DNA from: Pseudoscleropodium purum
Taxonomy: Eukaryota > Streptophyta > Bryopsida > Hypnales > Brachytheciaceae
Direction: 5' to 3'
DNA: 64,000 bases
Assembly: GCA_963969395.1 (NCBI GenBank)
Contig: OZ017797.1
Coordinates: forward strand, 7,068,001 to 7,132,000
This document shows positions 38,140 to 50,800 of the stretch, in pieces. A model generated the notes under the pieces. That model made no database searches. It was given only the letters and a program-made list of their open reading frames with translations, and was not told where the DNA came from. The position numbers and the translations under genes were made by a program. Within the stretch, counting starts at the first letter, position 1, and each line of letters begins with the position of its first letter.

Positions 38140-38310
38140 TGGATTTTCTATTCTAAATTTTTTTTTGAATTTGTTCTCTAAACTCTATTTTCAATTATTT
38201 TTTGAAAAAAAGAATTATAATAGGTCAATTGTTTATTATTGGAATCTAAATCATTTGGATTGACATTTTTCAATTCCATAATATTAAGAATTTGAATAAT
38301 TTAGATGGAA
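38140..38310 (+). mobile_element. Internal fragment of the ~0.9-kb element family
   Basis: It resembles 6630-6790 and 32090-32230: a 'TTTTTGAAAAAAA' block, 'TTGTTTATTA', then 'TTTTTCAATTCCA(T/C)AA'. Both ends of the element are missing. Confidence 0.55.
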
Positions 38311-38539
38311 AGCACTCTAAACCCATATTCAACAAGCAGAGGCTTCAACATCCATTTTTGGTTTAAATGATTTGCTTAAGTCCAATCAAGATGCAGTGGT
38401 AGGTGGGCAAGTAACACCTATAGCAACGTGAAATCCCTAGTTACAAAAGACTACATACATTTACACAGGGGTGGTTATACCAATGTAACTCCTTTGAGAA
38501 AAGGTGTAATGGTGTACCCCTGAATGCACTGCGAGCTAT

Positions 38540-39460
38540 AGGGTTCCAAAAGTCAAATCAGCCATACCTCTCCAAAAAAGCCCTATGTTAAGGCTTTTTA
38601 TAACTTCATTGTACTCACAACCCTTGAAAATGAGGGGGGGGGGGGAGGCACCATCCAAACCTTAAAATTCCTAACCCTTGCAAAGATAGCAACCCTAAAT
38701 GCCGCTTTTAAATTGCTCGCTACGTCCAATCCAAAACTTTTTTGAAAAAACCAATACCACCATTGAATTCACAACACCCACAAATACGGGGGTAGGTCTA
38801 CTCCAAACTTCAAAATGCCTTACCCTAAAGAAAGTTAACTCACCCTCAAAAAGTCAAACTTGCTATATCTTGCAAATGGTGATACTTTTAAGGCGGTTTT
38901 TTGCACCATTGGATGCGCAATATATGATAATGGGAGGTTGGCCAAAAATGGGTCCTAAAAAAGTATGTTGAAAATTCGGAAACACCCTTGTAACCCTATC
39001 TTCACAATCTGTATGAAATCCTTTTACTTTGACATCCATAAAAAAACATTCTAAATTTTTGAAAAAAATACCATACTATAGATATATCAAAAAACATTCC
39101 AAAATGACCCTAAATTCCCTGATCAGACATTGTATGTATAAATTATAAATAAATGAAATTTCAAAAGAAGAACAAAACTTCATCCATCGACAACTCATGC
39201 ATACAAGGTCCAATCAACAAGTGCGATACCAATCCGGAACACCCATTCTAAGACCTACAACATTGCTTTGGATCAAAATTTCAAAATCTGAAACTCCAAA
39301 ATGTCAACTCTAAGGGGTTTCAAAAGTCAAATGGGCCATATCTTCCAAAAAAAGTCCTATATTTGCGCTTTTATTACTCCATTGTGTTCATAGCCCCTGA
39401 AAATGGAGGGCAGGTGTGAGCCTAGTAGTTGTCATCTAGGCCTTGAAATTTTTTTTTTTC
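38540..39460 (+). repeat. Direct repeats of a ~120-150-bp segment
   Basis: 38546-38640 and 39315-39410 share 'AAAAGTCAAAT..GCCATA', 'TCCAAAAAA', 'TATT(T/A)' and 'CCCTGAAAATG(A/G)AGGG'. A third, weaker copy lies at 38840-38945. Spacing is irregular (about 295 and 475 bp). The 90-codon frame at 38699-38971 overlaps the second copy and shows no domain. Confidence 0.5.
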
Positions 39461-39469
39461 GCTTTTGCT

Positions 39470-40740
39470 CATTTCTTATACTGTTTTTGGGTCCAAAAGG
39501 CGTGAAAAGTGTATAAACGTGGTAAGTGGTAGAAGTCCCTACAATTGTGGTGTGTTAATTTCCAAAAGTCCAAAAGTGCTTTAAGCACTTTTTTTTACTA
39601 TTTTCAGACTCTAGATAAGTGTTTAGTATGTTGATTAGGAGTTTCAGATAGATTTAAGTCCTAAGAGACACAATTACAAAAGACCCTTATTTTAGATTAT
39701 TATCGGATTTTACCCAATTCCATCAATTCTTGAAGACATGCACCAAAGGTTAGAGGAAGGTGTTTTTATCATAAAAGCATGCTAGGAGCTCAATGGCAAA
39801 GTCAATTTGTGAAGATTCCCTCATACAAGAATGATTCCTCCCTGGAGGAATTAAATCAAGAAGTAAAGAATTTAGACCTCTCCACATTTGATGCAAGTAA
39901 ACATGTAAACTTGCAATTATCATTTGGGAACTTCCTAGAGGTTCCCTAAATTTTTTTGTAATTTTCTAGATTGCAGAAGATGACTCCACGGGAAGTCAAC
40001 CACATTTACCGGCAATTGGAAATTCATAGAAATTATCCACATAGCGGAAAAATCCCACTAAAAATTAGGATAGTGTGTTTTAGCTTAAATAAGCGCCTAG
40101 TCAAATTTCAAGACATTTTGACACCGACAAGTACAAGAATTGGCAGCGGTACCGAATTTTAATGGTTTTCAAGAACATTTGACGGGTTGACCGGCGTACC
40201 AGGCACATACGGTGTCCAAACAAAGTAAACTTGGCCTCTTTTCTTACTATCTTAGACCTTCCAAACAATTTAGGCTAGTCAAAACCATAAGAAAAAACCA
40301 AAATCCAATAGTTGGATTTTCTACCTTTTCACTAGTTGGCAATTTGTTGACTTTTACTTGTGAAATAGTTTGGAAAGTAGGGGTACATTGTCCTATAGGC
40401 CTTCTGAAGACAATGGCGCAATTGGTTTAGTGTTTGGAGCATTTCTCCAAAAGTTAGAACGACCACAACAATAATATAGAATTTGGATTTTCGTTAAATT
40501 GGATTTACTTAGGAGTAGACTTAGGTAACTTGAGGGGGGAAGGGGGCCTTGGAAAAATATGAAAGGCCTCCTCCTCCCCTCACTTTGCACCCCTTTTTAT
40601 TTTTGTATTTGGCCATATGCATCATTTATCTATTTTTGGACTTTAGAGGGACTTTAGACTTTTAGGAGATTAATCTCCAATTGAATACCACCTACATTAT
40701 GTAAAATGAGACAGCCATGACATTCTATGAATAAGGACAA
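39470..40740. other. Unassigned DNA, no gene recognised
   Basis: Frames of 60-70 codons exist on both strands without recognisable motifs. Composition is somewhat less AT-rich than at 36 kb. I see no repeat boundaries. Confidence 0.4.
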
Positions 40741-40756
40741 TATTGAATAAAACATG

Positions 40757-40772
40757 TATATATATATATATA
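40757..40772. repeat. (TA)8 microsatellite
   Basis: Eight uninterrupted TA dinucleotides. Confidence 0.95.
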
Positions 40773-40977
40773 AGAAGCTATTAATAAAAACATATTTTTA
40801 CTAAGCTAGCATCCAAACTATGTTTATTTTAACTTGGTTTGGGAAGTCATCTAGAGATCTCTTGGTCATAGTAGAGGAATACTAACTACAATTTTTCTTT
40901 TCAAAGTTCTAAGTCGTGCACCAACAATGACCATTTATATTTTTATTATGTGTGTATATCATTACATAGAAAGGTCT

Positions 40978-41500
40978 TCAATTCCAAATCTTTGCATGGA
41001 CATTGAACATGTGGAGAACTTCTGATGTCATTCCTCCCCTTCCAAATAACACAAGCACAAAAGCCCCAACAATTCTAACTCTTACCATGAAAATTGGACA
41101 TGTAGAGACCTTCGAATGTCATAAAATCCACCCACACCATATATAACACTAATACATTTACAATGAGAATTCTAATACTTAGCCTAGGAAAAAGACATCT
41201 GGAGAGCTTCTAATGTTATTGCCCCTCCCCCCCCCCCCCAACACACCCACATAACACAATGACAATTCCAATACTTCAGATGGAAAATGAACATCTAGAG
41301 AGCTTTTGATGTCATTGAAGCCCCCTTCTACACACAATACAAATACTTACACTATTAGAATTCCAACACTTAGCCTACAAATAGAACATCTAGAGAGCTT
41401 TTGATGCTATTCACCCCCCAACACCCCCACATAACACAATACCAATTCCAATACTTACCTTAGAAAGAGAACATCTAAAGAGCTTCTAATGTCATCCCTT
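40978..41500 (+). repeat. Degenerate minisatellite of ~85-115-bp units
   Basis: About five units share 'AATTCCAATACTTA', 'GAACATCTAGAGAGCTT' and 'GATGTCATT', each followed by a C-rich stretch and 'CACATAACACAAT' or similar. One C-rich stretch includes a run of 13 C. Units differ mainly in the C-rich part, as expected from slippage. Confidence 0.8.
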
Positions 41501-42292
41501 GAACATGATATAAATGTATACACAGTGACATTTAGAAAGTAAAATAAAGTGGATTCACCACTTTTTTTTCATTTATGTACATTACAGAAAGATATGTTCC
41601 ATTATAACTTAAGAAAGCATTCTTTAAACTTTTGAAAGTGGTCTACTAGGCATTTGTAATTTGGCTATTCCTAACATACACCAATGGGTGTATAACAAAA
41701 TTTCACTCCATGTTGAGAGGATCCATGTCAAAGAATACAAGACTTTGATTTCTAAGTAGGTTTTGAATTGCAGTCCTAAAAAGATATATTACAATATCCT
41801 CTTTTTAAAGATGTAGATCTGACTTGTCTAGTAAGCTGCATCCTTTCAGAAAAAAGAGCCTCAAAATAGTATTGTGTGGAAGAATATATAGTATACATTG
41901 AAGAAGATCTTTCAATTTCAAAATTTTCGTCTTCGACCAAATACCAACAGAAGCAACGATGCTAGCATGTGAATGTGTGAGCATGAGCCTGAGAGCAGTG
42001 AGCATGGATTGTGTGAGCCTAGAGCCTAAAAATTTAGAATATGATGTAATTTCTAATTTTATTTGTTTAAAAATCAAAAGATTTGATGTTTTTTCAATAG
42101 AATTTAGTAAACTTAGGTGAATTTGACCTACTACCACAAGATCCATGACTATGGATTTTAGATCAAGTCCTTGGAAAGTTGGTGCTATATAGCTATTGAA
42201 TGTTTTGAAATTTATATCATATTTGAGAAGTTGTCCTAAGGTAGGTTGATCAAGTGAAAGTACAAATAATATAGAATCAAATCTAAGTATGA

Positions 42293-42606
42293 CAGGGTTG
42301 ACAAATCTCTAGAAAAAGGCGTCCGTAACCCAGACGTCCGGACGTCCGTCCGCACAGACGCAACGTCCTTTCCGCCATCGGAAAGCGAACACCTCAACCG
42401 CGGCGGACGGGGCGGACGGGTGACTGCGGGATGGTTAGAATAGGGCGGTTGGGGAAGCGGACGAGGGAGATGGTTAGCAGTCGGAGCAGTCAAGTGGTCG
42501 AGGCGGACGGTCCAGGCGGATGTTGCGTCCGCTAGACTTGCAAATGTCAGCGGATGCTGCGGACACAGCGTCCGCGTCCGGACGTCCGACCATCCTGTCA
42601 ACTCTG
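42293..42606. mobile_element. GC-rich hAT-type MITE, copy 1 (314 bp)
   Basis: Starts CAGGGTTGACA and ends TGTCAACTCTG, imperfect terminal inverted repeats of the hAT type. It is flanked by a perfect 8-bp duplication AAGTATGA at 42285-42292 and 42607-42614. The interior is strikingly rich in G, C and CpG compared with its AT-rich flanks and contains many copies of GGACGTCCG-like palindromes near both ends. The open frames crossing it on the minus strand are Pro/Arg-rich artefacts of this composition. It encodes no transposase and would need one from an autonomous hAT element. Confidence 0.92.
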
Positions 42607-42815
42607 AAGTATGAGAAGAAGATAAATGTAATGAAAATATCATAGGATGTGCAAAATTGTATATACAATAAAATATCCGTTTATTGCAAAAGGTAATACT
42701 CATTGGAATGTAAATATAAGATTTTGCTAGTTGCATTTTGGGGATTTTGAAAATAATGTATGGATACTGTGTATCTACTTCATATCATACTAATATGTGT
42801 CAATTAATTTACTCA

Positions 42816-45800
42816 CTAGCAAGTCTTGATGATTCCAATAGCAAAAAGCACTTGCTTAATTTCATCCAAGCTAAGGGTAGGAGCATGGATGAACATATCT
42901 ATCTTATAATCTAGTTTGTAGAAGTAACGAAAGATGTAATAAAGGTGTTTGCAAATTATGTACATGCCACGCTTTCCAATGGAGGTTCTATTCATACCTC
43001 CATAATGTGGACAATGGACAAATACAAGATGGAAAATTAGAAAGTGTAATATTATAAACCTTTTGGTTAAAATCAATCCCAAATAAAAGTGTAATAATAG
43101 CACTGAATCTAAGATAAGAAAGGAAGTTCACCCCTATAATACTTACAGTGACATTCCGTGCACTTTCCCACTAGTTGTGGTGATTTTTAGTAGGCACTTT
43201 ACTGTTTTGACAAACTTGCTTGTTATTCCGAATGGAAAGGATTCGTCCAACATGTTCTGGTCGAGGATGAGTTCACAATATAGGCTCAAATACTCTAGAT
43301 GAGGTGAAAAGACGTCGAGGCAACATTGGAATGTTGGACTGCAAGTGAAACCCAACTTCTTCAAGCTTTATAATTCATATATGGGTAAGATTGGTACCTA
43401 TAAGAACAGGCCAAACCTTAGGAATCTTAGGTCGGGTAAGAACATGGAAATGCTTAGGTCCCATAATGCATCGTGCAATTTGGTCTGCACAAAATTAGAA
43501 ATCCTCGATCTGAATTGATGTGTCCTTGTATTCACACTTTTGTCCTCTATAAATAGGGGCAATAGTGGATTTACCTTACTTAACAATCAATAGCTTGCAT
43601 TTTGTTTGTGTGTATTTTTGAATGGCATGACATTGTTTTCTTGACTTATGTGAAATTCTTGCTATATACCATTTTGATGTATCGCAATCCGTTTCTACAA
43701 ATAATTGACTATGGGGTATAATATTGTTCAACTCTTGAACTGTTGACTCAAGTTGCACTCTACCAATACTTGATCTAAATTGAACCCGGGGATGAGAGAA
43801 GTTAACCTTGTGGGGATGAGGAGAATCATCTTCGGAACCAATTGGAAGATCTAATTTTCTTTTACTGGATCCAAATACTTCTTCCCCCTCCAAATGCAAA
43901 ATTTGAGTGCACACGTCTTCTGCTCCAGGCATCTCATTGAGTACATTTGCTATTTTCTTTCCATCTATAGATGCCATGGCTCTCTTCAATTTCAAATCTC
44001 CTTTAGAAGGGCCTTTTGCAGAAGGGCCCCCACTATGATAAGACCTATAATTAGTCATCTGCATAAAAACTTGAACCTAGTCATTACACGTGACAATAAA
44101 CAAATCAGATCCACACTTTCTAGAAGCTTGCATCCATTTGTTGTGCATTGTTTCTATCAGGTTGCATATTGGAATGTCTGTTAATTCTTCTACTGTCAAA
44201 TTCTACATCTATATGAAATGAAATTATTCTTCAAGGTGTTTGGGGGATAGGGTAATAAAGAAATACAAACAATGAAGATAGAAATCATATCATATCCATG
44301 ATTGCACCCTATTGACAGTATCAAAAGTGCCAAAATGCTAGCCAATCCTTGAGTTCACAAATAGCAGGTTCTGATGCACCTTCAGAAAAATACCACCAAA
44401 CTTTGATTTCTAGATACATCTTGTCTGCCTAAGACATCAATATTGCATCTTTATATTGCTTGCAAAGATGAATATGTTGATTTTGGAATTCTTTAGTGAT
44501 TAGTTTTTTAATGTGCTTGTGCATGCTTGTTGCCCAATGGAACAAACAAGTCCTTCTGCGATCCACCTTTGGAATAGATGGATCCCCTAACCCATATATA
44601 ATGTGAATTGCATTGAAGTTGGTTTGAGCACTATTGCACATGAATCCCTTGAAGGTTGGATTTGACACCCCATTTTTGACCATGACCTTATTCAAACAAT
44701 GCCAAAAAATGATTTGGCCTTCAGTGCCTTCAATTCGCATATCACATACTGCAATAGTCATGACTTTACAATAAGTGGAATTATAGATGTGGCAAGCAAT
44801 AGTTATCCATAATTTTACCTTCTTGACATGATCAAGTGTGACAAAACAATTCTCAAGGTTGCCGCTAGGTTGCATCTATAATCTATCGTACAAGATCCAC
44901 TCTACTTCCAAGTCCATCTACAAGTATCTTGAACAAATAGATTTTGTCTTGCCCTTGTCCTGAAAATACACTATTGTGGATATATTCCATTTTGGCATGT
45001 TCCTTCATGTCAAGAATTCGATCAATTTCACCTTCATCTTTATTACTTTAAAAAAAAGATATGATGTTGTGCACATTGGGCAAGCTGAGGAGCTTGAACT
45101 TGTCCATGACATTCTCTAATGCATCACCATGAAGCATCTCCTTTGATTTGGGCCCATCATGAATGAAGAATGTGTCGAGGAACTCCTTACTGGCCGCCAT
45201 GGTAATTGCGGAAATTTTGGTTGTTGGAGTCCTAACCACTTCATTATCAATCAATCTGGTGATTGCTTCAAAAGACTCTCTACATTGACTATCAGCAACT
45301 GGATGTGAATGAACACCCAAATGGATGCATGCATGTGACAAATCTCCAATTCTAAATACATAATAAATTCGTGAGTTATATATACTAAGACAAGTTGGAG
45401 GTTGTCTACAAACTTTACAGAGCATGTTAGAGTCAAGGGGAGGAATCTATCCTACGCTAAAAAGATGTTTGGTGGTCCCAATTCACTTAGTTTCATTGCT
45501 TTTCAAAGCTCGTGTATGATAGTCACATTTTGTATTTTCATAGATCAAGTGTCCAATACAATATGACTTTCTAAACTTTAAACCTAAGTCATTATGGATG
45601 TTAGATGTCATGATGCGACACCATGCATGACCATTGTATCATTTGTCCATGCCTTCCATGCTTCTAGCCCCATATGTGGATCCATGACACGCTAGCAATT
45701 CAAAGAGAAAGTCACCATAAAATCTAATTGGGAGAAATTGAACCTTCTAGTGTTCAATGGCATCAAAATCAATCTAAGCAAGTTCATTCTATGAACCGAG

Positions 45801-46427
45801 TACTAAAGACAATTTACAAAGGCAATCTAATAGACTTAAAGAATTTCAATGATTGGGAGGAAGAGGAGGACGAGAGAATCCAATTGATGCAAGACTACTA
45901 AATGAATTATGAAAGGTAGTAGGAATGGATGAATCCATTGTATATGGCAAAGCAACATTTGAAGAAGAAGGGTACAAAACTTGAGTTGGTATTTCGCCTT
46001 TAGAATTACTAGATAACTCTATGATTGGTTCCAAGGACTCTTGTTTAACATTGTTGACATTAAACGGAATTGCATTCTCAGAGCATCCACTACCTAGAGA
46101 CTCAACTTTTACAAGACATCGTATTGGATGTTCACTATTGGATTTATCAACAACAGGGGTTTTAATTTCAATCAACACTGGCAAGAATTCTTGTAAAAGA
46201 CCGTAAACCCTATAGCGCCCTGAATAAAGGTGCCAAACATGGCCATTGTCAATTGCTATCTTCTGCATATGGACAGACTCCTTCAAATGGCTAGACTCGG
46301 ACATGACTTCTTCTTCAACGTAAATACTAGATTGAACAAATTTGAACCAAATATGAGCAAGGTGTGAAGACAGAACAACATACCCTTCTTCAAGAGGGAG
46401 GGTTACCGGAATTTCATGGCCATCCAC
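42816..46427 (-). pseudogene. Decayed MULE-like transposase gene
   Basis: Read from 46427 downward. The first 193 codons (46427-45846) form a variable N-terminal part. A Cys/His region follows around 45425-45300 with LCKVCRQPP, YYVFRIG, ACIHLG and HLGVHSHPV, resembling the WRKY-GCM1/FLYWCH-type zinc-binding domains of MULE proteins. 44875-44429 carries the best-conserved core: KVKLWITIACHIY, KVMTIAVCDMRIEG, FKGFMCNSAQTNFNA, RTCLFHW and LCKQYKDA. The first Asp (CDM) is present, but the position where I would expect the second acidic residue reads Asn. The frame continues past a TAG to KVWWYF and DWLAFWHF, with further TGA and TAG stops. 44064-43576 encodes a charged segment (KLKRAMASIDGKKIANVL). 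A SWIM-like signature (CPH..., then CKHLYYIF) lies at about 43030-42929. Stops and at least one frame change make it inactive. Confidence 0.75.
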
Positions 46428-46971
46428 TCAGATTGATGCCATTGATGTACAAAAGAAGGATACACTTGAAATGCATGTAAAATGACACGAAGTAGGTAGA
46501 ATACAAACACAAAGTGAGTGATCTTGTTCAAAAGTCAAAACTTTAAAGAAATGAGATTGTGGTGTAAGAAGAATTCAAAAAGATAGAAACATAGAGTAGT
46601 TGTTATTAATTAGAATGTAGTATTGTCAGTTGGCCCAAATTTTGTATATTTGAAAGTGCCATGTAAATCTTTCATAAGTTAAATTGCTTTCAAAGCAACC
46701 AATGAAGCTTATCTAACTCATAAAAGAGGGTGATTCAAATTTCATAGAACATGTGAAGTGTACAAAGGTAGAGGATGCAATTACCACCAATTTGAAAGAA
46801 ATGATGATCAATGTTACTGTTTATGTCATGGTGAGTAGATTTTGTATTATCTCAAGAAGCTCTAATGAATGGGATGAAAATACATTCATCATCTTTTAGA
46901 AGTGCTATATATTGGAGGCATTTTAAAATCCCAATCCCCCAAATAGAATTAGTTATTTTATAGTATTTTTT

Positions 46972-47319
46972 GTGAAAGGGATGTTAGAGGGTTCTCGTAG
47001 AAATAGACGTAGGTCACGTCTTTTTTTTTCTAGGAAGAAGCAATTACTAAAACTCAAGATGCTTAGGCGGTTGCGAAAGGCCAATGGTGCTAAGATTATT
47101 AATACTATTCGGACCTTGTCATATAATGACCATGGAGTTGAAGTTAAGCATTTTCAATTTGAGGATAATTTGATAGAAAATAGCAAGAGAACAAATATTG
47201 ACAAGCTTGATAGTGTAGATGAAAGCGAGGAAGTTACATGGCAATCAAGATCTCTAGAAGGTAACACGTTGCTAAGAAGCTTAGAGTTGGTATGTCTAGC
47301 TATTTATAGATACAAATAA
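46972..47319 (+). CDS. Unrecognised 115-codon basic frame
   Basis: Starts MKGMLEGSRRNRRRSR and is strongly basic in its first 40 residues, then acidic (NIDKLDSVDESEE). I recognise no family. It could be a decayed exon of the downstream plus-strand gene or a chance frame; there is no clear donor site at its end. Confidence 0.25.
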   Translation: MKGMLEGSRRNRRRSRLFFSRKKQLLKLKMLRRLRKANGAKIINTIRTLSYNDHGVEVKHFQFEDNLIENSKRTNIDKLDSVDESEEVTWQSRSLEGNTLLRSLELVCLAIYRYK

Positions 47320-47843
47320 AACTATGAGATTGAAAGAGTTGACTTAATACAAGACTGTTTTTTGTATTAGAGATGCACTAGATAGTAGATAGTTAATTGT
47401 ATAGCTCAAAGAGACGATTCCAATGGTATATAGTATGTCCAAAATGGAGAGTTTTTGGAGTTACTGCCTAAAAATGAATTCAGCATATCAAAATCTTTTC
47501 TAAAATCTACTAATCAAAGATTTTTGGCCAAATCTTATCCTTCATATTTTCAGCAAACTTTGATGATTTTTGTAAAATTGCTCACGAGTCCAAAATTCTA
47601 GAAAAAATAGAGTAAGTAGTGAGGTTATAATCTATATACAAAAAAATTTTGGTCTCAAAATCTTTCAAATCACAATAGTTATTTAAGAGATTCCCTGAGC
47701 CTACATCTACTGATTTTATACTCTTTTTTTTTTTTTTTTTTTTTTCCAAACCCTTTCTAGCAGGTTTAGGGTTTGGTTTTGCATTGTTCAACTCCTTTTG
47801 CAATGTTGCATTTTGATAAACATTGTTTGCGGTGGTTACAACC

Positions 47844-50800
47844 ATGAACTTACAAAGCGCCTTGTTGCGCAAGGCGGGAGAGGAGCATGGTGGAGGCGGA
47901 AAAGGTGTCCTTGAATGCATTGGAAGCGTCAATGCTTTGGAAATTCAAGCCACTATAAAACCCAATCAGGTGCTCTTTTTTAACTTTCAATGCTACAAAT
48001 TGACGCGAGTATTTAGGGGTTTTATTCACTGATTTATGATTTGTGCTGGATTATGTCACCTCAATAACGAGGTGTCTAATTTTAGTTCTATAGAATCTCA
48101 CTCTGATAGTACAAGTTCAAAGTGTGTGCTTTCAGATTTCATTCAAATTTCTTCTCAATTGCTCACTTTTGGTTGTAAAACATGACCTCGTTAACAAAGT
48201 CACTATTTTGGGTTGTTTTGGAACTCATTCAGTTTGTAATAGATTAGAATACTCATTTTCTGATTTTCAGCAATTCTAAATTTTGGATTGTAAAACATGG
48301 CCTCATTAACAAATTCACTATTTCGGGTGATTTGGGGGCTTACTAAATTTGTAACAGATTAGAATACTCCTTTATCATTTTCGGGCAATTCTGAATTTCG
48401 TGCTCTAAAACATGTCCTTGTTAATGAGGTCACTATTTTGGGTGGATTAGGAACTTACTAAATTTGTAACAAATTAGAATACTCCTTTATCATTTTTGGA
48501 CAATTTTGAATTTTGGTGTCTACAAGTCTATAGAACATTCCCATGTGAAAAGCAACTTGATTCAATAATTGCACAAGATGAGTACCTATGGCAATTTGAA
48601 ATTGGAAGACTTTAAGGGTCTTTTAAGTGATGAGGATTACAAAAAATGCAAAAATAGAAAACTGCCAGGTGCTTGGTATCCACTGACATCAAATGTCTTC
48701 ATACAATTCTTTCATCGGGTGAGTGACTTATATCTACTAAAGTTTTTCTTTTATTTGTATTAAAGTGTGCTATTCGTTTAATATTGATTTTCCTATTTTT
48801 GATGTGCAGCAAGAGATTGCTATTATTTTTGATGCGGTAGGGCGAGCATACTATGAGAAAACAAAGTCACAAGATTGAAATCCAATGGGAGTTCATGATG
48901 CCATGACTCAAGCTACTACTACAACTATCAAGGGATTTCAAATAGAGTTTGATAAGCAATCGGCCATTGCAAATCCAAAAAATGGTGTTGGATTTCTCAA
49001 AGATGTATTCAACTTTTCTTTGACTACAATTGCATGCCTCATAATTATTTATGGTGTTGATTTTGATCATATATTTCTCCTTTGAAATTTCAAATTAACT
49101 TGCATTGCAGCACCAATGAGAAGCTTGAGATGTCATTGGAAAAACTTTAGAGGATCTCTACATGTTTTGTTCAACCAAATCACAAAGTTCGTTGGCTTAG
49201 ATGGCGGAACTCTACTGAGATTTCTAGGGAGGGCTTCAAATTTCCTGCCCCTAGTTTCAATACCTTGACCTTAGAAACTTGGCTTTCTAAGGCTACTTTT
49301 TGGATTGAGGTATATTATCAACATTTTCTTTCATTCACATAATTAGTATTTTTTTGTAAGCTTGTTAACATTTTAATTATTAAACTATTTTTGTATCATG
49401 ATATATTTTGCCTTGACAATGTCTTCAACTAATATTGTATGAGTTTATTGTAGTTGAAAGAGATTGCCAAAGCTGAATTTATGAGCATCATCAAGTCTAA
49501 GAACATTGTAAATCATTAGAATGCCAATGATGAGCTGAACATAATTGGGGACTATATAGAGACATGGCGCATTGTGCTATAGAGTCATGCTATTGGGTGG
49601 CTCTTCAAGAAGAACTCTTCATATTTGAGGTCTATTCCTTTCAAAGATCAAGAAGGTGCAAATATTGCTATCAAACGACTTCTATACAGATATAGACTTT
49701 ATTTTAATTACATTTATTTGTATAAATTGGAGTTGCTTTACAAGTCCATTATTTAACTCCACATTTGAACAATTGTCATTGCACTCATTACACCTACCTC
49801 TATGATTGCAAGATATTTTTAGCGAGAGTTGATTCAAAAAAGTGGGATTGAAAGGAAATTCATGCCCAAGCTTTTTGGAGGATGGCTTGACACATCTTTG
49901 AACGGTTGCATATTCACATTGACTCAACAACGAAGTTTTTTCTATCTAAGAACTCCAAGCCTGCCCTTGGTACATTGAGTGTCCAAAAACTTTTGCACCA
50001 ACATTGGAGGGAGCTGAGAAAGAAGTTGCTAAAGACCATCCTAGACTAGTTACATAGGACAAGTCTCTTGATGAAGAGGAGGAGCCATAAGAGGTTGTAC
50101 CAATGAAGAAAGGGTGTAAACTAAGAAAAAAAGAAGACTACAAAGAAAATGGTGAAAGACATTGCCACAAAGGATGACACCCCCTCTTCATCCATACTAG
50201 CGTCTGTTCTTGCACCTCCTCCTTTTGTTATGCCTCAACCTCCATTGGAAGTGATTGATACAGCTTGCTCCCATTGCCTTCCAACTTTTATGTCTTTTTC
50301 AAAAGACATTTTTGCTTCATCAAAGTACATTGCTAGATCTACAATTCAACCCAATAGACATGGTATTGAGCCTGAAGCTTTATTTCTTCCGTCGTCAATT
50401 TTGCAATGCTTAGCATTAAAGAGAAGATTGGGAACAATGCATCAATATGGGATAAAATGCTTTCTTTTACAAAGAAGGTGAAAATCTATACTCTCTAGCC
50501 TTCTTGTAATTTTTGCATTTCATTACACATTAAGTTATAAGTATAGAATTGTAATTCATTAATGCATATGAAAGTGTGCATTTTCTAATGTTAAGGTTGG
50601 GACAAAGTGGGTGTGAACTTTTGGAGGCAATGTGAAGCTTGGTCCATACTTTTATTTGATTATTGCCGATATCTCGGATGGACTACGAGTTCCAATATCT
50701 CGGTTCCACCTTCTCATGTTCCTACTTGGAACATATTGAATGAAAAGAAGGTCATTGAACCCATCTTTGAGTTTGCTTTAGAATATATTCATGAAGATGA

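Noticed and set aside
41220..41240. Poly-C run as a possible regulatory or quadruplex site
   Set aside because: It is the slippage-prone part of a minisatellite unit; no neighbouring gene would be affected.
42236..42736. 166-codon minus-strand frame rich in Pro, Arg and Ser
   Set aside because: It runs through the GC-rich hAT MITE from flank to flank; its length and composition come from GC richness, and no domain is visible.
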